This document shows positions 1 to 7,866 of a DNA stretch of 64,000 nt, one piece after another. This DNA comes from Phycisphaerae bacterium (lineage in GTDB: Bacteria > Planctomycetota > Phycisphaerae > UBA1845 > Fen-1342), in NCBI GenBank assembly GCA_028279405.1, contig JANQNU010000051.1, positions 44,623 through 108,622 on the forward strand. Direction: 5' to 3'. Every line of letters starts with the position of its first letter. Within the stretch, counting starts at the first letter, position 1. Position numbers and translations under genes: made by a program. Below the pieces are notes generated by a model, which was given only the letters and a program-made list of their open reading frames with translations, was not told the origin of the DNA and did no database searches.

Positions 1-715
1 GCCTCTTGAGTTGTGCTAGCAATTCAGCGATCAGCTCGTCACTTGCGACGTCTCTACGGATTACGGAGTGTTCGATGGCTCTCAATTCGCGGAGCCAGAT
101 GTCGTGTTCGAAACGTGCGTTTTCTGAACGCATTCGCTCGAAACGGGCTCTATACCACTGGTATGCAAGGTGGGCGGACAGGAGTGCCGGCACAACTGCC
201 AAGTACATGATTGGATCATATAGGGCCGATCCTCTAAGGCTGATGAGCAACGCGATGGATGCGAGACCAGTGCCTACCAGCATGAACGTGATGTACGTAG
301 CTATCCACGACAAGCTGTCCACGGTCGGCCGAATAGCAGCCTCTCCTTGCTGAGTTATCTGGCGGGGCTTTGCTGATGCAAGGTCACCAGCAATTGACCG
401 CAGATCAAACGAAAGTGCGGCCGCATCGGTATGGAAGACGTCTTCGTCGTCTAGCCGTGGCACGTATATGGAAAAGGGGGCTGCGAGCCACTTCCCGAAC
501 TGTCGCGATCTACGTGAAAAAACACCTCGGTACTCAGTTGCTAGTGCGCCTCTTTCGTCAAGGAGAGCGGATTTATACTTTTGAGATATGGTGTTCTCAA
601 GTTCGATATCGCGCACCGAACCAGGCGGGAGGACTATGTCGCCTTCGATCGTCATGTTCTCTATGTGGCTTACGATTTGAGGGTCGTGTTCTGGCGGAGG
701 TGCGGAGCCTTGCAT
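1..715 (-). CDS. Hypothetical membrane protein, partial (runs off left edge)
   Basis: I read this frame by hand on the minus strand. It starts at an ATG at 715, with an in-frame TGA just upstream, and stays open to base 1, giving at least 238 residues. The N-terminal 130 or so residues are soluble and fairly acidic. Two hydrophobic segments follow (around residues 135-160 and 168-188), and then a charged, probably helical tail rich in Arg and Glu. An alternative ATG at 655 is preceded by a purine-rich stretch. It lies 86 bases downstream of the portal gene on the same strand, so it could be a phage protein or a cargo gene. I do not recognise the family. It is not a major capsid protein, which is what would normally follow portal and protease genes. 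Several plus-strand frames over the same bases are antisense shadows. Confidence 0.6.
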   Translation of the reverse strand, partial: MQGSAPPPEHDPQIVSHIENMTIEGDIVLPPGSVRDIELENTISQKYKSALLDERGALATEYRGVFSRRSRQFGKWLAAPFSIYVPRLDDEDVFHTDAAALSFDLRSIAGDLASAKPRQITQQGEAAIRPTVDSLSWIATYITFMLVGTGLASIALLISLRGSALYDPIMYLAVVPALLSAHLAYQWYRARFERMRSENARFEHDIWLRELRAIEHSVIRRDVASDELIAELLAQLKR

Positions 716-801
716 GCATTTAATTCTGGGTCATTTGCTTCTAAGACACAATAGTATTGTGCATATTTTTTTCTGAGGCATGCCAGATCACTGGCAATCG
801 C

Positions 802-2580
802 CTAAGGACCTTTGCCCTCCACCGCCTCCGATGCGACGTCCTTGATGCGCTGCTCCAACTCCGTCGCCTTGACCGCGGATGCACTCAACAGGCGGGTGCG
901 CCACGCCGTCAGGTAGCCACGCTCAAGGCGTTGCTGGACCTCGCTCGAAAGGTCAGCCAGGGCGAACGCCGGATCCAGGATGTCCGCGGCCAGTGTCCGG
1001 TTGTCGTCGGTGAAGCCTTCGACAAACGCCATGAACTCGTCCGGCTTGTGCGCGGCGCGCTGGGCCTTCGTCGAGATCCGCTTCCCGAGCCGGCGGAACG
1101 CGTCCGACATGCCACGGGCGACGCGAATTGCACGCTCGTCGGTCGGAGCGCCGAGTTCCGGCGGATCGCCCTCGGCCTCGAGGCCAACGTCAGCCAGCAG
1201 TTCCGGAATCTGCAACAGGTCGAAGAGGATGGACCCGATCGTCGCGTCCGCGGCCAGTGCCCGAACGATCTCCCGCTTGAACTCCAGGTCACCGTTGTCG
1301 TTTCCGACGGCCATGTTCAACGGTCTGAAGAGTTGGTCGCCGCCATCGATCGGGGGCAGACCTTCGCGCGCACGCGCCTCGTTGACGGTCATGATCCCGC
1401 CCGAGACGTACTTGTTCAGTGCCTCGCTCCGTGCTGCCAGGTCCGCCCGGACGAGCGCGTTGCGCTCGTGCTCGATCGTGTAATAGCCGGTGCGCGCGGT
1501 GTTCTGCTCGTCTTCGGTCAACAGCTTGTCCCGTGATTCGGCCTCGAACGCGCAGAGCCACGGGTCGACCGAGTCGTCCAGGAACGCACGAGTCTCCTGC
1601 TCGAGCGACGCGAACCCTTGGCGACTTGTGTCACCGATCTTGTGGGGCGGAACACCAAGCGCGAGCGCGATATCGATGATCGAGAACTTGCCGGACTCAA
1701 TCAGCTGGCTTTGTTCGGGGGTGAACGTCAGCGCGTTGGCCTTCATACCTTCTTCGAGCAGCGCGAAGCGATGGGCACGCTTCAACCCGCGGTGCATTCG
1801 CTCGAGGCTGTTGACGATCTTCTTGTGGGTGTCGTCAGCGAGTTTCCCTGGATGCTCGAGGAAGTAGGCTGGGACCGCACCGTTCGAGAAGAACCGCGAT
1901 GCGTACTCCCGGACCGCGAGGCCCTGGCCAATCGCGTCGGCTGCGACGCGGACCACGTCGTAACCGACGACGCCGTCGTAGCTCAGCCCGCGGATGTGCA
2001 GGACGGACGATCCATCCAGGATCGACGTATCGTTCGGCGTGATCTTCGCCTTTGACGCGTTCTGGTTGGTGATCGCGGGCGCCCCGTGACGGACGACGTA
2101 TTGGAGCTTGCCGTTCGCGACAATTGGCGTGACCTTGGCCGGATCCAGCAGCCAGAGCGCGCGCGGGCGACCGTCACCGGACCGGTCAATCAGTGCGTAC
2201 CCGTTCCCTCGCATGAGCACGTGGCCCATGATTGATCGTCGGAAGACGTCCGAATTCGTCCGGGGGTTCGCGCGACGGTTGAGCAGGACGTACGCGGGAT
2301 GGTCGTTGCGACGCTCCCAGCCACCCTCTTTGAGCTTACGGCGCACGTGGCACGGCAGCTTGGCAACTGTGGCCGATAGCAGATTCACGCCACGCCAGAA
2401 CGCCATGAGCTTCAGCGCCTTCGCGTCTGTGACGATCACCCCGGACGTCGAGCGGCCAGTCCCGAAGACATCGTTGATGCGATCGACGTCTTGGAGCGAG
2501 AACGGATCGGGATCCGCGCGCTGCTCGACGCTGCCGAACCACCGTGCGATACGTTGTCGGGTGCGCTGGATCCAGTTCAT
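802..2580 (-). CDS. Phage portal protein, HK97 family
   Basis: This 592-residue protein has the features of the HK97-type portal family, which forms the dodecameric DNA-entry ring at one capsid vertex. It shows the conserved early stretch with AFWRGVNLLSATVAKLP, the region RGNGYALIDRSGDGRPRAL, and the later FSIIDIALALGVPPHKIGD motif typical of phage portals. The frame is open to 2643, but the ATG at 2580 (MNWIQRTRQR) is chosen because a GGAGG lies 8 bases upstream. The C-terminal third is longer than in HK97 itself and rich in charged residues. It follows the protease gene by 26 bases. Portal after protease reverses the usual portal-protease order. Confident in family; the extra C-terminal domain is not identified. 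Confidence 0.9.
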   Translation of the reverse strand: MNWIQRTRQRIARWFGSVEQRADPDPFSLQDVDRINDVFGTGRSTSGVIVTDAKALKLMAFWRGVNLLSATVAKLPCHVRRKLKEGGWERRNDHPAYVLLNRRANPRTNSDVFRRSIMGHVLMRGNGYALIDRSGDGRPRALWLLDPAKVTPIVANGKLQYVVRHGAPAITNQNASKAKITPNDTSILDGSSVLHIRGLSYDGVVGYDVVRVAADAIGQGLAVREYASRFFSNGAVPAYFLEHPGKLADDTHKKIVNSLERMHRGLKRAHRFALLEEGMKANALTFTPEQSQLIESGKFSIIDIALALGVPPHKIGDTSRQGFASLEQETRAFLDDSVDPWLCAFEAESRDKLLTEDEQNTARTGYYTIEHERNALVRADLAARSEALNKYVSGGIMTVNEARAREGLPPIDGGDQLFRPLNMAVGNDNGDLEFKREIVRALAADATIGSILFDLLQIPELLADVGLEAEGDPPELGAPTDERAIRVARGMSDAFRRLGKRISTKAQRAAHKPDEFMAFVEGFTDDNRTLAADILDPAFALADLSSEVQQRLERGYLTAWRTRLLSASAVKATELEQRIKDVASEAVEGKGP

Positions 2581-2606
2581 CCGTCCGCCTCCATCAGGGC
2601 AAGGGG

Positions 2607-3266
2607 CTACTTGCTCTCGGACTGCGCGATCTCGACGCGGCAATCCTTGATCCGCTGGTCCATCTCACGGATCCGTTTCGAGCGATCGGCCGCTTGCTCT
2701 CGTTGCTGCTCGTCGAGACGCGACCGGAGCACTGTCCGGGCCTCGGCCGTCGTCTCTTCGTAGGCCGGGAAGGTCCCGGGGCCCACGTCTCCGACGTTTG
2801 TTCCGAAGTTGTCGATGATGCGAACATCACGACCGTCTTCACGAATGAATCGTTCTCCCGGCGGACGACCGAAGGTGAAGGAGGACCCCTTGAAGTCTTT
2901 CCGCCGAACCATGTCGCGCGCGTCCTGGGCGACCGACGATGCGCCGAGATCGACCTCGTACAGCAGGCCCCGCTTGTCGACGCTCAGCCGTAGCGTGCCC
3001 GCGGACCGTCGGCCGAGCGGCTTCTGTGGGTTGTGGCTTACGAGCGCCACAACGTCCGTGTCCGATGCGAGCAGTTCGTCGAACGCGCCTGGCATGATCC
3101 GTTCAGCCAGGTCTTCGTCGATCTGAAACTCAGTTCCCGGGCTGCCGTCGTAGAAAACAGCGGCGTATCCGCTGATCACGCCACGTGATTCGCCGCCCTC
3201 CTTATCCGGTGGGTCTTCGCGGAACTCGACGGGGTGTTGCAGAACGCGTACCTCTTGATCGCTCAC
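2607..3266 (-). CDS. HK97 family prohead (maturation) protease
   Basis: This 219-residue protein resembles the HK97 gp4 / peptidase U35 family, which cleaves scaffold and capsid N-termini during head assembly. The core contains GVISGYAAVFYDGSPGTEFQ, the conserved ERIMPGAFDELL, a VVALVSHNPQKPLG stretch holding the catalytic His-type motif, and a later DMVRRKDFKGSSFTF segment. The frame continues far upstream but is not protein-like there. The start is a GTG at 3266 with GGAGA about 7 bases before it, and that GTG overlaps the stop of the preceding small gene (GTGA), suggesting translational coupling. The last 40 residues form a charged, probably coiled-coil tail. Its capsid substrate is not in the window. 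Confidence 0.85.
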   Translation of the reverse strand: MSDQEVRVLQHPVEFREDPPDKEGGESRGVISGYAAVFYDGSPGTEFQIDEDLAERIMPGAFDELLASDTDVVALVSHNPQKPLGRRSAGTLRLSVDKRGLLYEVDLGASSVAQDARDMVRRKDFKGSSFTFGRPPGERFIREDGRDVRIIDNFGTNVGDVGPGTFPAYEETTAEARTVLRSRLDEQQREQAADRSKRIREMDQRIKDCRVEIAQSESK

Positions 3267-3571
3267 TTGCGTCTCCTTCCCTTCGGTTTGGCCTGGCCAT
3301 CCGTGACCGGGACCTTTCCGTGCGGATCGTTCGCCTGTACCTCGCGCGGATCGACCCTCGGGACGTATTCGACCTTGACCGCCGATACGCCGCGCGTCGG
3401 TTTGTTGACCGTGATGCAGTCGACCATCAGCGACGGATCGAACGGGCAATCGTCGCCCCTCTTGGGCGTGCATACCGGTGGCCGTTCGTCCCGGATGTTG
3501 AGCGGATCGCTCGTTTCCACGTGGTAGGTCATGGTCATCGATGCAACGGTGATCTTCCCGATCTTGGACAC
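3263..3571 (-). CDS. Hypothetical small phage protein
   Basis: This 102-residue protein sits between terminase large subunit and protease genes. The start is taken as the GTG at 3571 because a GAAGGAG Shine-Dalgarno sequence, formed across the terminase stop codon, lies about 7 bases upstream; a TTG at 3586 is the longer alternative. The stop overlaps the protease GTG by four bases. The sequence is mixed beta-like at the start (VSKIGKITVASMTMTYHVE) and ends in a basic KPKGRRRK tail. No family recognised. Its tight coupling to the protease suggests a head-assembly role, which is inference only. Confidence 0.6.
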   Translation of the reverse strand: MSKIGKITVASMTMTYHVETSDPLNIRDERPPVCTPKRGDDCPFDPSLMVDCITVNKPTRGVSAVKVEYVPRVDPREVQANDPHGKVPVTDGQAKPKGRRRK

Positions 3572-3582
3572 GTGTCGCTCCT

Positions 3583-5232
3583 TCAATAGTCGTCGTCGTC
3601 GAACTCAATCACGATTACCCCGTCGGGCCGCTTCTCGTCGTCGTCATAGATGGATCCAGTCTCACCGCCGCCGAGGATCGCGCGCGAGAATGCCATGATG
3701 AGCGCGATCGCAGGGTCGATTCGGGCCGTCTGCGTCGCCTTGTGCAGCCTCAGCAATTCACCGCCGGCGGATCCGGCGCGCACGTTGCCCGCCGCCCAAC
3801 GCAACACCGGGTTGTTCCCGTGGTCGACGCATTGCTCGACGACTGCCTTCTCGACGCGCTTTGCCGGCTCCGTCAGATTCCGTGCCGTGTTGGGCATTGG
3901 GATCATGGGGACCTTCTGCTCGAGCTTGGCAGCGACCGTCGCCGCATACTGCGGGTCGTAAGTGCACGAAGCTACGTTGTGCGTCTCCAGCGACTCTTCT
4001 ACGACCTCGATGATGCGTACGTAGTCGATCCGTCGCCCGGGCGTTCGCTCGATGTGCCCGTCCTCGGCCCACTGCAAGTAGCTCGCGTCTTCGGATCGGG
4101 CGCGCAGCCCGAGGTCGTCACCGGGACACCACACCCAGCACTTCACGAGGTAGCGGTCTTCCACCGGGCAAACCAGCACGTACGCTGTGAGGTCGGTCGT
4201 GCTCGAGAGGTCCAACCCTCCGTAGCAGACGGCACCCTCTGGGAATTCCACCTCGTACGGTCCGCCCGGCTGGTCCCAGCAGTCCATTTGCAGCCACGCC
4301 GCTTCGAGCGAGACCCACTGATTCAGGATGTAGCGGCGGAATGCCAGCAGTTGCCGCGGGTTGTCCTGGGCCTTCTTGAACTCCTGTCGAAGGACCTCGA
4401 TCGTGATCGTGACGTCTATCGACGGGTTCGCCTTGCGCCAGTTTTCTTCGAGCCGCCAGTCCGCTCCGTCCGGAACTTCGTACACGACGCCAAGCGTGAC
4501 CGGATCGACGACGTCGCCGTTCTGGACCTTCTTCGCGTGCGAGTACTCTTCATACCCGACCGACTCCGGACCCCACTCGCCGGCCGTGGAAATGACCAAG
4601 TGCAATGGCTGCCGGCGCGAGATCGTGGCGTACCGCAGCGCGTCGGTGAGCCTCCGATTTGGTGCGGCGTGTAGTTCGTCCTGCACCACCAACGACGGGT
4701 TGATACCTTCCTTGGTGTCCGCTTCCGCCGATGAGGCCTCGTAGAAGCTCGGGTCCCCGTCGGTCCGGAAGATCCGCTTCTGCGTCTCGTTCATCGCCAG
4801 TCGGTTCGCCAGCGCGGGCGACTTGCGGACCATCTCACGCGCGGCTTGGTAGACGAGCGCCGCCTGCTTTCGATCGTTCGCGAAGCCGTAGCACTGCGCT
4901 GCCGGCTCGCCGTCTGCGATCAGGTGGTACAGCGTCAGACCGGCCGCAATCGTGGTCTTCCCGTTCTTCTTAGGAATCCAGATCGAAGCCTTGCGGAACC
5001 GCCGCGCGCCGATCAGTCGTGGCTCGGTCTTGTGGTCCGCCCAATACCATCCGTACAGGGGATTGATGATCCGCTGGACCTGCCAGTCCAAGAGCTCAAA
5101 CGGCTTGCCCGCCCACTCGCCTTGATAGTGACGCAAGAATCGGGCGAAGAACTCGATCACCCGATCGGCCCGCTCCTGGTCGTAGCGCGCACCGAGCCTG
5201 ACCGCCTCTTCGTCGCTCGGAGTGCGGATCAT
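3583..5232 (-). CDS. terL: Phage terminase large subunit (TerL)
   Basis: This 549-residue protein is the packaging ATPase-nuclease that drives DNA into the prohead. The N-terminal ATPase has a Walker A-like loop at residues 86-94 (IPKKNGKTT) and a Walker B at 181-186 (LVVQDE) followed by LHAA. The C-terminal RNase H-fold nuclease begins near GGLDLSSTTDL (residues 339-348), giving candidate metal-binding Asp341 and Asp347, with a further acidic residue expected near the end. Length fits the family. The final residues are a very acidic EFDDDDY tail. It lies downstream of terS and one small gene, the standard packaging order. Confidence 0.93.
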   Translation of the reverse strand: MIRTPSDEEAVRLGARYDQERADRVIEFFARFLRHYQGEWAGKPFELLDWQVQRIINPLYGWYWADHKTEPRLIGARRFRKASIWIPKKNGKTTIAAGLTLYHLIADGEPAAQCYGFANDRKQAALVYQAAREMVRKSPALANRLAMNETQKRIFRTDGDPSFYEASSAEADTKEGINPSLVVQDELHAAPNRRLTDALRYATISRRQPLHLVISTAGEWGPESVGYEEYSHAKKVQNGDVVDPVTLGVVYEVPDGADWRLEENWRKANPSIDVTITIEVLRQEFKKAQDNPRQLLAFRRYILNQWVSLEAAWLQMDCWDQPGGPYEVEFPEGAVCYGGLDLSSTTDLTAYVLVCPVEDRYLVKCWVWCPGDDLGLRARSEDASYLQWAEDGHIERTPGRRIDYVRIIEVVEESLETHNVASCTYDPQYAATVAAKLEQKVPMIPMPNTARNLTEPAKRVEKAVVEQCVDHGNNPVLRWAAGNVRAGSAGGELLRLHKATQTARIDPAIALIMAFSRAILGGGETGSIYDDDEKRPDGVIVIEFDDDDY

Positions 5233-5261
5233 GCGCTTCGTGGCTCGGTCAACCCGGATGG

Positions 5262-5483
5262 TCAGTCGTCATCCTCCGTCGGCAGGATCATTCCGTCTTC
5301 GTCTGGTTCGGCTTCCGCGGGTGCGCCGTCGCTGTTGGTGTAGACCACCTGTTCCCCGGGGTTGCTGTACACGATCGTCCTGATGGCTTCGCGCTGGTCA
5401 CGTGTCAGCGCACCATCGATCAGGTATCGCTCGCCGGAAGCCGTGGTCATGTCGACGAACTCGGCCACGTAGTCACGCCCCAT
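5262..5483 (-). CDS. Hypothetical small acidic phage protein
   Basis: This 73-residue protein overlaps the end of the terminase small subunit gene by 11 bases and precedes terL by 29. The N-terminal half (DYVAEFVDMTTASGERYLID) looks like a small folded domain. The C-terminal 25 residues are strongly acidic (AEAEPDEDGMILPTEDDD). I do not recognise the family. Position between terS and terL suggests a packaging accessory or head-joining role, which is inference. The coupled overlap and phage-typical density support it being real. Confidence 0.6.
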   Translation of the reverse strand: MGRDYVAEFVDMTTASGERYLIDGALTRDQREAIRTIVYSNPGEQVVYTNSDGAPAEAEPDEDGMILPTEDDD

Positions 5484-5949
5484 TCTTCTTACTCAGGAAG
5501 TCGTCCAGTTCGTCGCCGGTCCCACCGCCGTCACCCGGCGAGACACGCGCTCGCGCGACCGGGGTTATCCCGAGTTCAGCTGCGTACCGAAGGAACAACT
5601 GCTTCGCCTTCCGGCGTCGGCCGATCGATGGATGTTCTGACCACGCTCCGTACTTCGAGCATGTGTACGGTTCGAAGTCGCGCTCCGACTGTTCGGCCAT
5701 GCAGACGCACCACTCGTCGTAAGAGTCGCAGCACAACTCCAACGCCGCCGCGTCCGTCGCGCGCAGCACGCCGACGCCAGCGAACAACCCGTGCAGTTCG
5801 CGCCACAGTTCCTTGCCGTACTTGCCCAATCGCTTGGGCGGTGCGGACGACAACTTCGGAACGTTCGGCTCCTTCGGGATCCGTCGCTTGCCACGGTTGC
5901 CTTCGTGGATCTTGAGTGCGACGGGCTTGGGCTTTCGGCCGCGTGCCAT
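5473..5949 (-). CDS. terS: Phage terminase small subunit, P27 family
   Basis: This 158-residue protein matches the P27 / Terminase_4 type small subunit, which recognises the packaging site and hands DNA to TerL. The diagnostic N-terminus is present: MARGRKPKPVALKIHEGNRG followed by a K/P-rich segment and then PPKRLGKYGKELWRELHG. A central helical region (AAALELCCDSYDEW) and a C-terminal flexible tail follow. It is the first gene of the packaging group and lies 126 bases below the HNH/Cys-protein pair, leaving a gap where a cos site would be expected. Confidence 0.88.
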   Translation of the reverse strand: MARGRKPKPVALKIHEGNRGKRRIPKEPNVPKLSSAPPKRLGKYGKELWRELHGLFAGVGVLRATDAAALELCCDSYDEWCVCMAEQSERDFEPYTCSKYGAWSEHPSIGRRRKAKQLFLRYAAELGITPVARARVSPGDGGGTGDELDDFLSKKNGA

Positions 5950-6075
5950 AACTCGTTTGTCCCCAAGTGATTAGGAGTCCAATTTCGCGGGAAAACCTTT
6001 CACGCTGCACGGGCGGTCCGCGTCGATAAGCACCCGTAAAAAACCACCCCCCTCCCTCTCTGCATGGGGTGCCCG
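5950..6075. other. Candidate cos / packaging-initiation region
   Basis: A 126-base non-coding gap separates the small Cys-rich gene from terS inside an otherwise tightly packed phage segment. It contains an imperfect GC-rich block around 6010-6035 and a homopyrimidine-like run (runs of A, then C, then CCTCTCTC) near 6040-6060. In cos phages with an HNH-TerS-TerL arrangement the cos site lies in this position. The assignment comes from gene order; I cannot identify the nicking site. Confidence 0.35.
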
Positions 6076-6276
6076 TTAGTCGAAGAACTCCGGGATGTCG
6101 TCTTCTTTGCTCGGGGCTACGCCCGTGATGCAGGAGTCGTCATACCGGTATCGATCCTCTTCCTCTTTGCACGGACTGCAGAGCACCTCGCGGTAACCAC
6201 GGAACCGGCGTCCGCATTCGTCGCACTGGATGATTCGAACTTGAGGAATCGGTGCGTTCGCGGGGACAGCCATCAT
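6076..6276 (-). CDS. Small Cys-rich (zinc-ribbon-like) phage protein
   Basis: This 66-residue protein has two CxxC pairs (CDECGRRF and CSPCKEEED) spaced by about 14 residues, a pattern typical of a small zinc ribbon. The C-terminus is acidic (SKEDDIPEFFD). Its ATG overlaps the stop of the HNH gene (ATGA), so the two are probably co-translated. No enzymatic residues are seen. It could be a DNA-binding accessory to the HNH nuclease or terminase; that is inference. Confidence 0.65.
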   Translation of the reverse strand: MMAVPANAPIPQVRIIQCDECGRRFRGYREVLCSPCKEEEDRYRYDDSCITGVAPSKEDDIPEFFD

Positions 6277-6590
6277 TCACCCCTTGCTGTTCTCGTGCTG
6301 TGGCAGGCCTTGCACAGCGCCATGAGGTTCGAGTCCTCGTTGGTCCCGCCGTCTCGTACCTTGACGATGTGGTGGACCTCAGTAGCCAGTTGATCGCAGT
6401 CCACGCACAGAGGGTTGCGTCGTATGAACATCCGCCGCACTCGCTCCCACGTCCGCCCATATCCACGCTTGCATGACGAGCCACGCCGTGCGTCGTGATG
6501 GATGCAGCGCTCTCGAGCGTGCTTGCGGCAGTAGCCCGACTCATTGAGTAGGGCACGGCACCCCTTGTGTCGGCAGGCGTAGGACGGCAT
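6273..6590 (-). CDS. HNH endonuclease (phage packaging associated)
   Basis: This 105-residue protein has a clear HNH signature: CVDC at 62-65, EVHHIVKVRDGG at 71-82 giving the catalytic His pair, NLMALCKAC at 88-96 with the Asn and second Cys pair, then HS. The N-terminal third adds another Cys/His cluster (ACRHKGCRALLNESGYCRKH) that may bind a second zinc. Small HNH proteins next to terS/terL are known components of cos-phage packaging machines. Here it lies just upstream of the candidate cos gap and terS, so a role in terminase-mediated cleavage is likely. Confidence 0.88.
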   Translation of the reverse strand: MPSYACRHKGCRALLNESGYCRKHARERCIHHDARRGSSCKRGYGRTWERVRRMFIRRNPLCVDCDQLATEVHHIVKVRDGGTNEDSNLMALCKACHSTRTARGE

Positions 6591-6596
6591 CGCGTC

Positions 6597-7553
6597 TCAT
6601 TCCTGGCTGTTGATCAGTAGCGGCCCGTCGTCAGACCGGGGAGCGACCATCGACAGCGGTAGATAGCGGTTGTCACGGAACCGACTCAGACGGTAGATCT
6701 CGACGAACTCGAGCCGCGAGAACGCAAGCCCCAGCGTTCGACGGTCTCCCGTTGGCGGGGGTGGCGACTCACCGGTGAGCGGAGGGTCGTTCTGTGCCCC
6801 CGGGATGGCTCCAGTGTCCGGATACCACTCGAACGGTGGCGAGTAGCCGAAACCGCATCGTTCGAATCTCAGGAGTCCGTTGTTCTCGGCGATGACAGCC
6901 CGGTACGGGCATTCCAGATTGCGGATCGTTCCTGTGATCACCGTGGCGAATTTGACGCCGACGCCGACCTTGCCCTTGTAGCGAGACATGCTCCCATTCG
7001 GGATCGTCACGCCATCGATGACGAGCGATTCAATGGGCTTGCTGCGTGGATCGATCTGCAGGGCAATCGGCAGGTGCACGTGATCCCCGCGGTCACTCCG
7101 GAAGTCGAGATCGCGGAAGTCCAACGATTCGACCGGTGCGCCTCCGTGGACAACACGCACGCCCTTGCTCAGCCAGTAGAGGAATGTGCATTGGTGCAGT
7201 TTGCAGGAGACAGCCTCAACAGACAGGGCAATACCGACCTTGCTGTCGGCGTCGATGACGAAGTTGCGGAGACTGCCTTTGCCCTTGATCCGGACCAGCG
7301 CAGACCACGTGCTGGTAGGGGGGAGCTCCCCGCTCGAGGCTGCCTTGATCGTCGGTCGGCCAAGGCCGATGAGTTCAGCCCGCACAAATAGCGGGGGTTC
7401 GATCTCATAAACACCCGCGGCGACAAGGTACCGCCCCTCGGCGCCTGCGACCTTTCGCAGGTCTTCGGCTGTTCGGATGATCTGATTGGAGGCTTGTGCG
7501 AATACCGCTGCGAATAGACACAGGGCGGCGGTCAGGACAAATCGATTCTTCAC
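6597..7553 (-). CDS. Secreted parallel beta-helix protein
   Basis: This 318-residue protein has a classic signal peptide (MKNRFVLTAALCLFAAVFAQ, cleavage after ASA-like AQA). The body resembles a right-handed beta-helix: repeated short strands such as LRNFVIDADSKVGIAL, CKLHQCTFLYWLSKGVRV, SLDFRDLDFRSDRG and TIRNLECPYRAVIAENNGLLRFERCGFGY. It resembles pectate-lyase-like right-handed helices, but I see no clear catalytic set. A Pro-rich linker (TGESPPPPTG) precedes the last 50 residues. A signal peptide on a phage-region protein suggests cargo expressed from the lysogen or an envelope-acting protein. Its start overlaps the stop of the preceding gene by ATGA. Confidence 0.65.
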   Translation of the reverse strand: MKNRFVLTAALCLFAAVFAQASNQIIRTAEDLRKVAGAEGRYLVAAGVYEIEPPLFVRAELIGLGRPTIKAASSGELPPTSTWSALVRIKGKGSLRNFVIDADSKVGIALSVEAVSCKLHQCTFLYWLSKGVRVVHGGAPVESLDFRDLDFRSDRGDHVHLPIALQIDPRSKPIESLVIDGVTIPNGSMSRYKGKVGVGVKFATVITGTIRNLECPYRAVIAENNGLLRFERCGFGYSPPFEWYPDTGAIPGAQNDPPLTGESPPPPTGDRRTLGLAFSRLEFVEIYRLSRFRDNRYLPLSMVAPRSDDGPLLINSQE

Positions 7554-7774
7554 GGTGTTCTCCCTTCGAGGCGTGCGACGCGTTCGACAAGGTCCCGGTT
7601 CTGGTCAGTAAGCTTCTCGACAGCGCTTGTGAGCTTGTTCACCGAGTTGCCGAGGTTCGCGATCTCGACGCGCTGTGCCGCCAACGAAGACTTCTGCGAG
7701 TAGATCAGCCAAGCGAGTCCGGCGCCGAGCGTCACGAGTTGAATCAGCGTGTCGAGGTTTAGTTGGAGATTCAT
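7550..7774 (-). CDS. Small membrane protein with coiled coil, holin-like
   Basis: This 74-residue protein has one N-terminal hydrophobic helix (around residues 9-25, LIQLVTLGAGLAWLIYS) followed by a long heptad-patterned coiled coil (residues 29-70). This is the layout of many single-span phage holins or holin accessory proteins, and of some spanin-like components. The ATG has AGGGA five bases upstream. Its stop overlaps the start of the beta-helix gene, so the two are coupled. The lysis role is inference, as no endolysin is present in the window. Confidence 0.6.
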   Translation of the reverse strand: MNLQLNLDTLIQLVTLGAGLAWLIYSQKSSLAAQRVEIANLGNSVNKLTSAVEKLTDQNRDLVERVARLEGRTP

Positions 7775-7793
7775 TCGGTCCCTCGAATGAAAA

Positions 7794-7866
7794 TGGCGGG
7801 GGCGGGATTCGAACCCGCGTCCTTCGGATCATGAATCCGACGAGCTGACCGCTGCTCTACCCCGCT
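7794..7866 (-). tRNA. tRNA-Met (CAU anticodon), prophage-borne
   Basis: A full cloverleaf can be drawn on the minus strand over 73 bases. The anticodon stem is TCGGA/TCCGA around a TTCATGA loop giving anticodon CAT. The T arm is GCGGG-TTCGAAT-CCCGC, the D stem is GAGC/GCTC, and the acceptor pairs six of seven positions. The first pair is A1 opposite C72, a mismatch. CCA is not encoded; the discriminator is A. The anticodon stem lacks the three G-C pairs of initiator tRNA, so it should be an elongator Met, or an Ile tRNA if its C34 is modified. It lies between phage genes, and its D arm overlaps the stop of the next gene by ten bases. Confidence 0.85.

Noticed and set aside
6..353. Plus-strand open frame of 115 codons
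   Set aside because: It is exactly antisense to the membrane protein at 1-715, whose minus-strand reading has coherent hydrophobic helices; the plus reading is Arg/Ser-rich and has no ribosome binding site.
425..488. Possible frameshift or pseudogene in the kinase at codons with repeated KEQAAL units (residue numbers)
   Set aside because: The repeats stay in frame and form a regular coiled coil; the whole 1056-residue frame is continuous.
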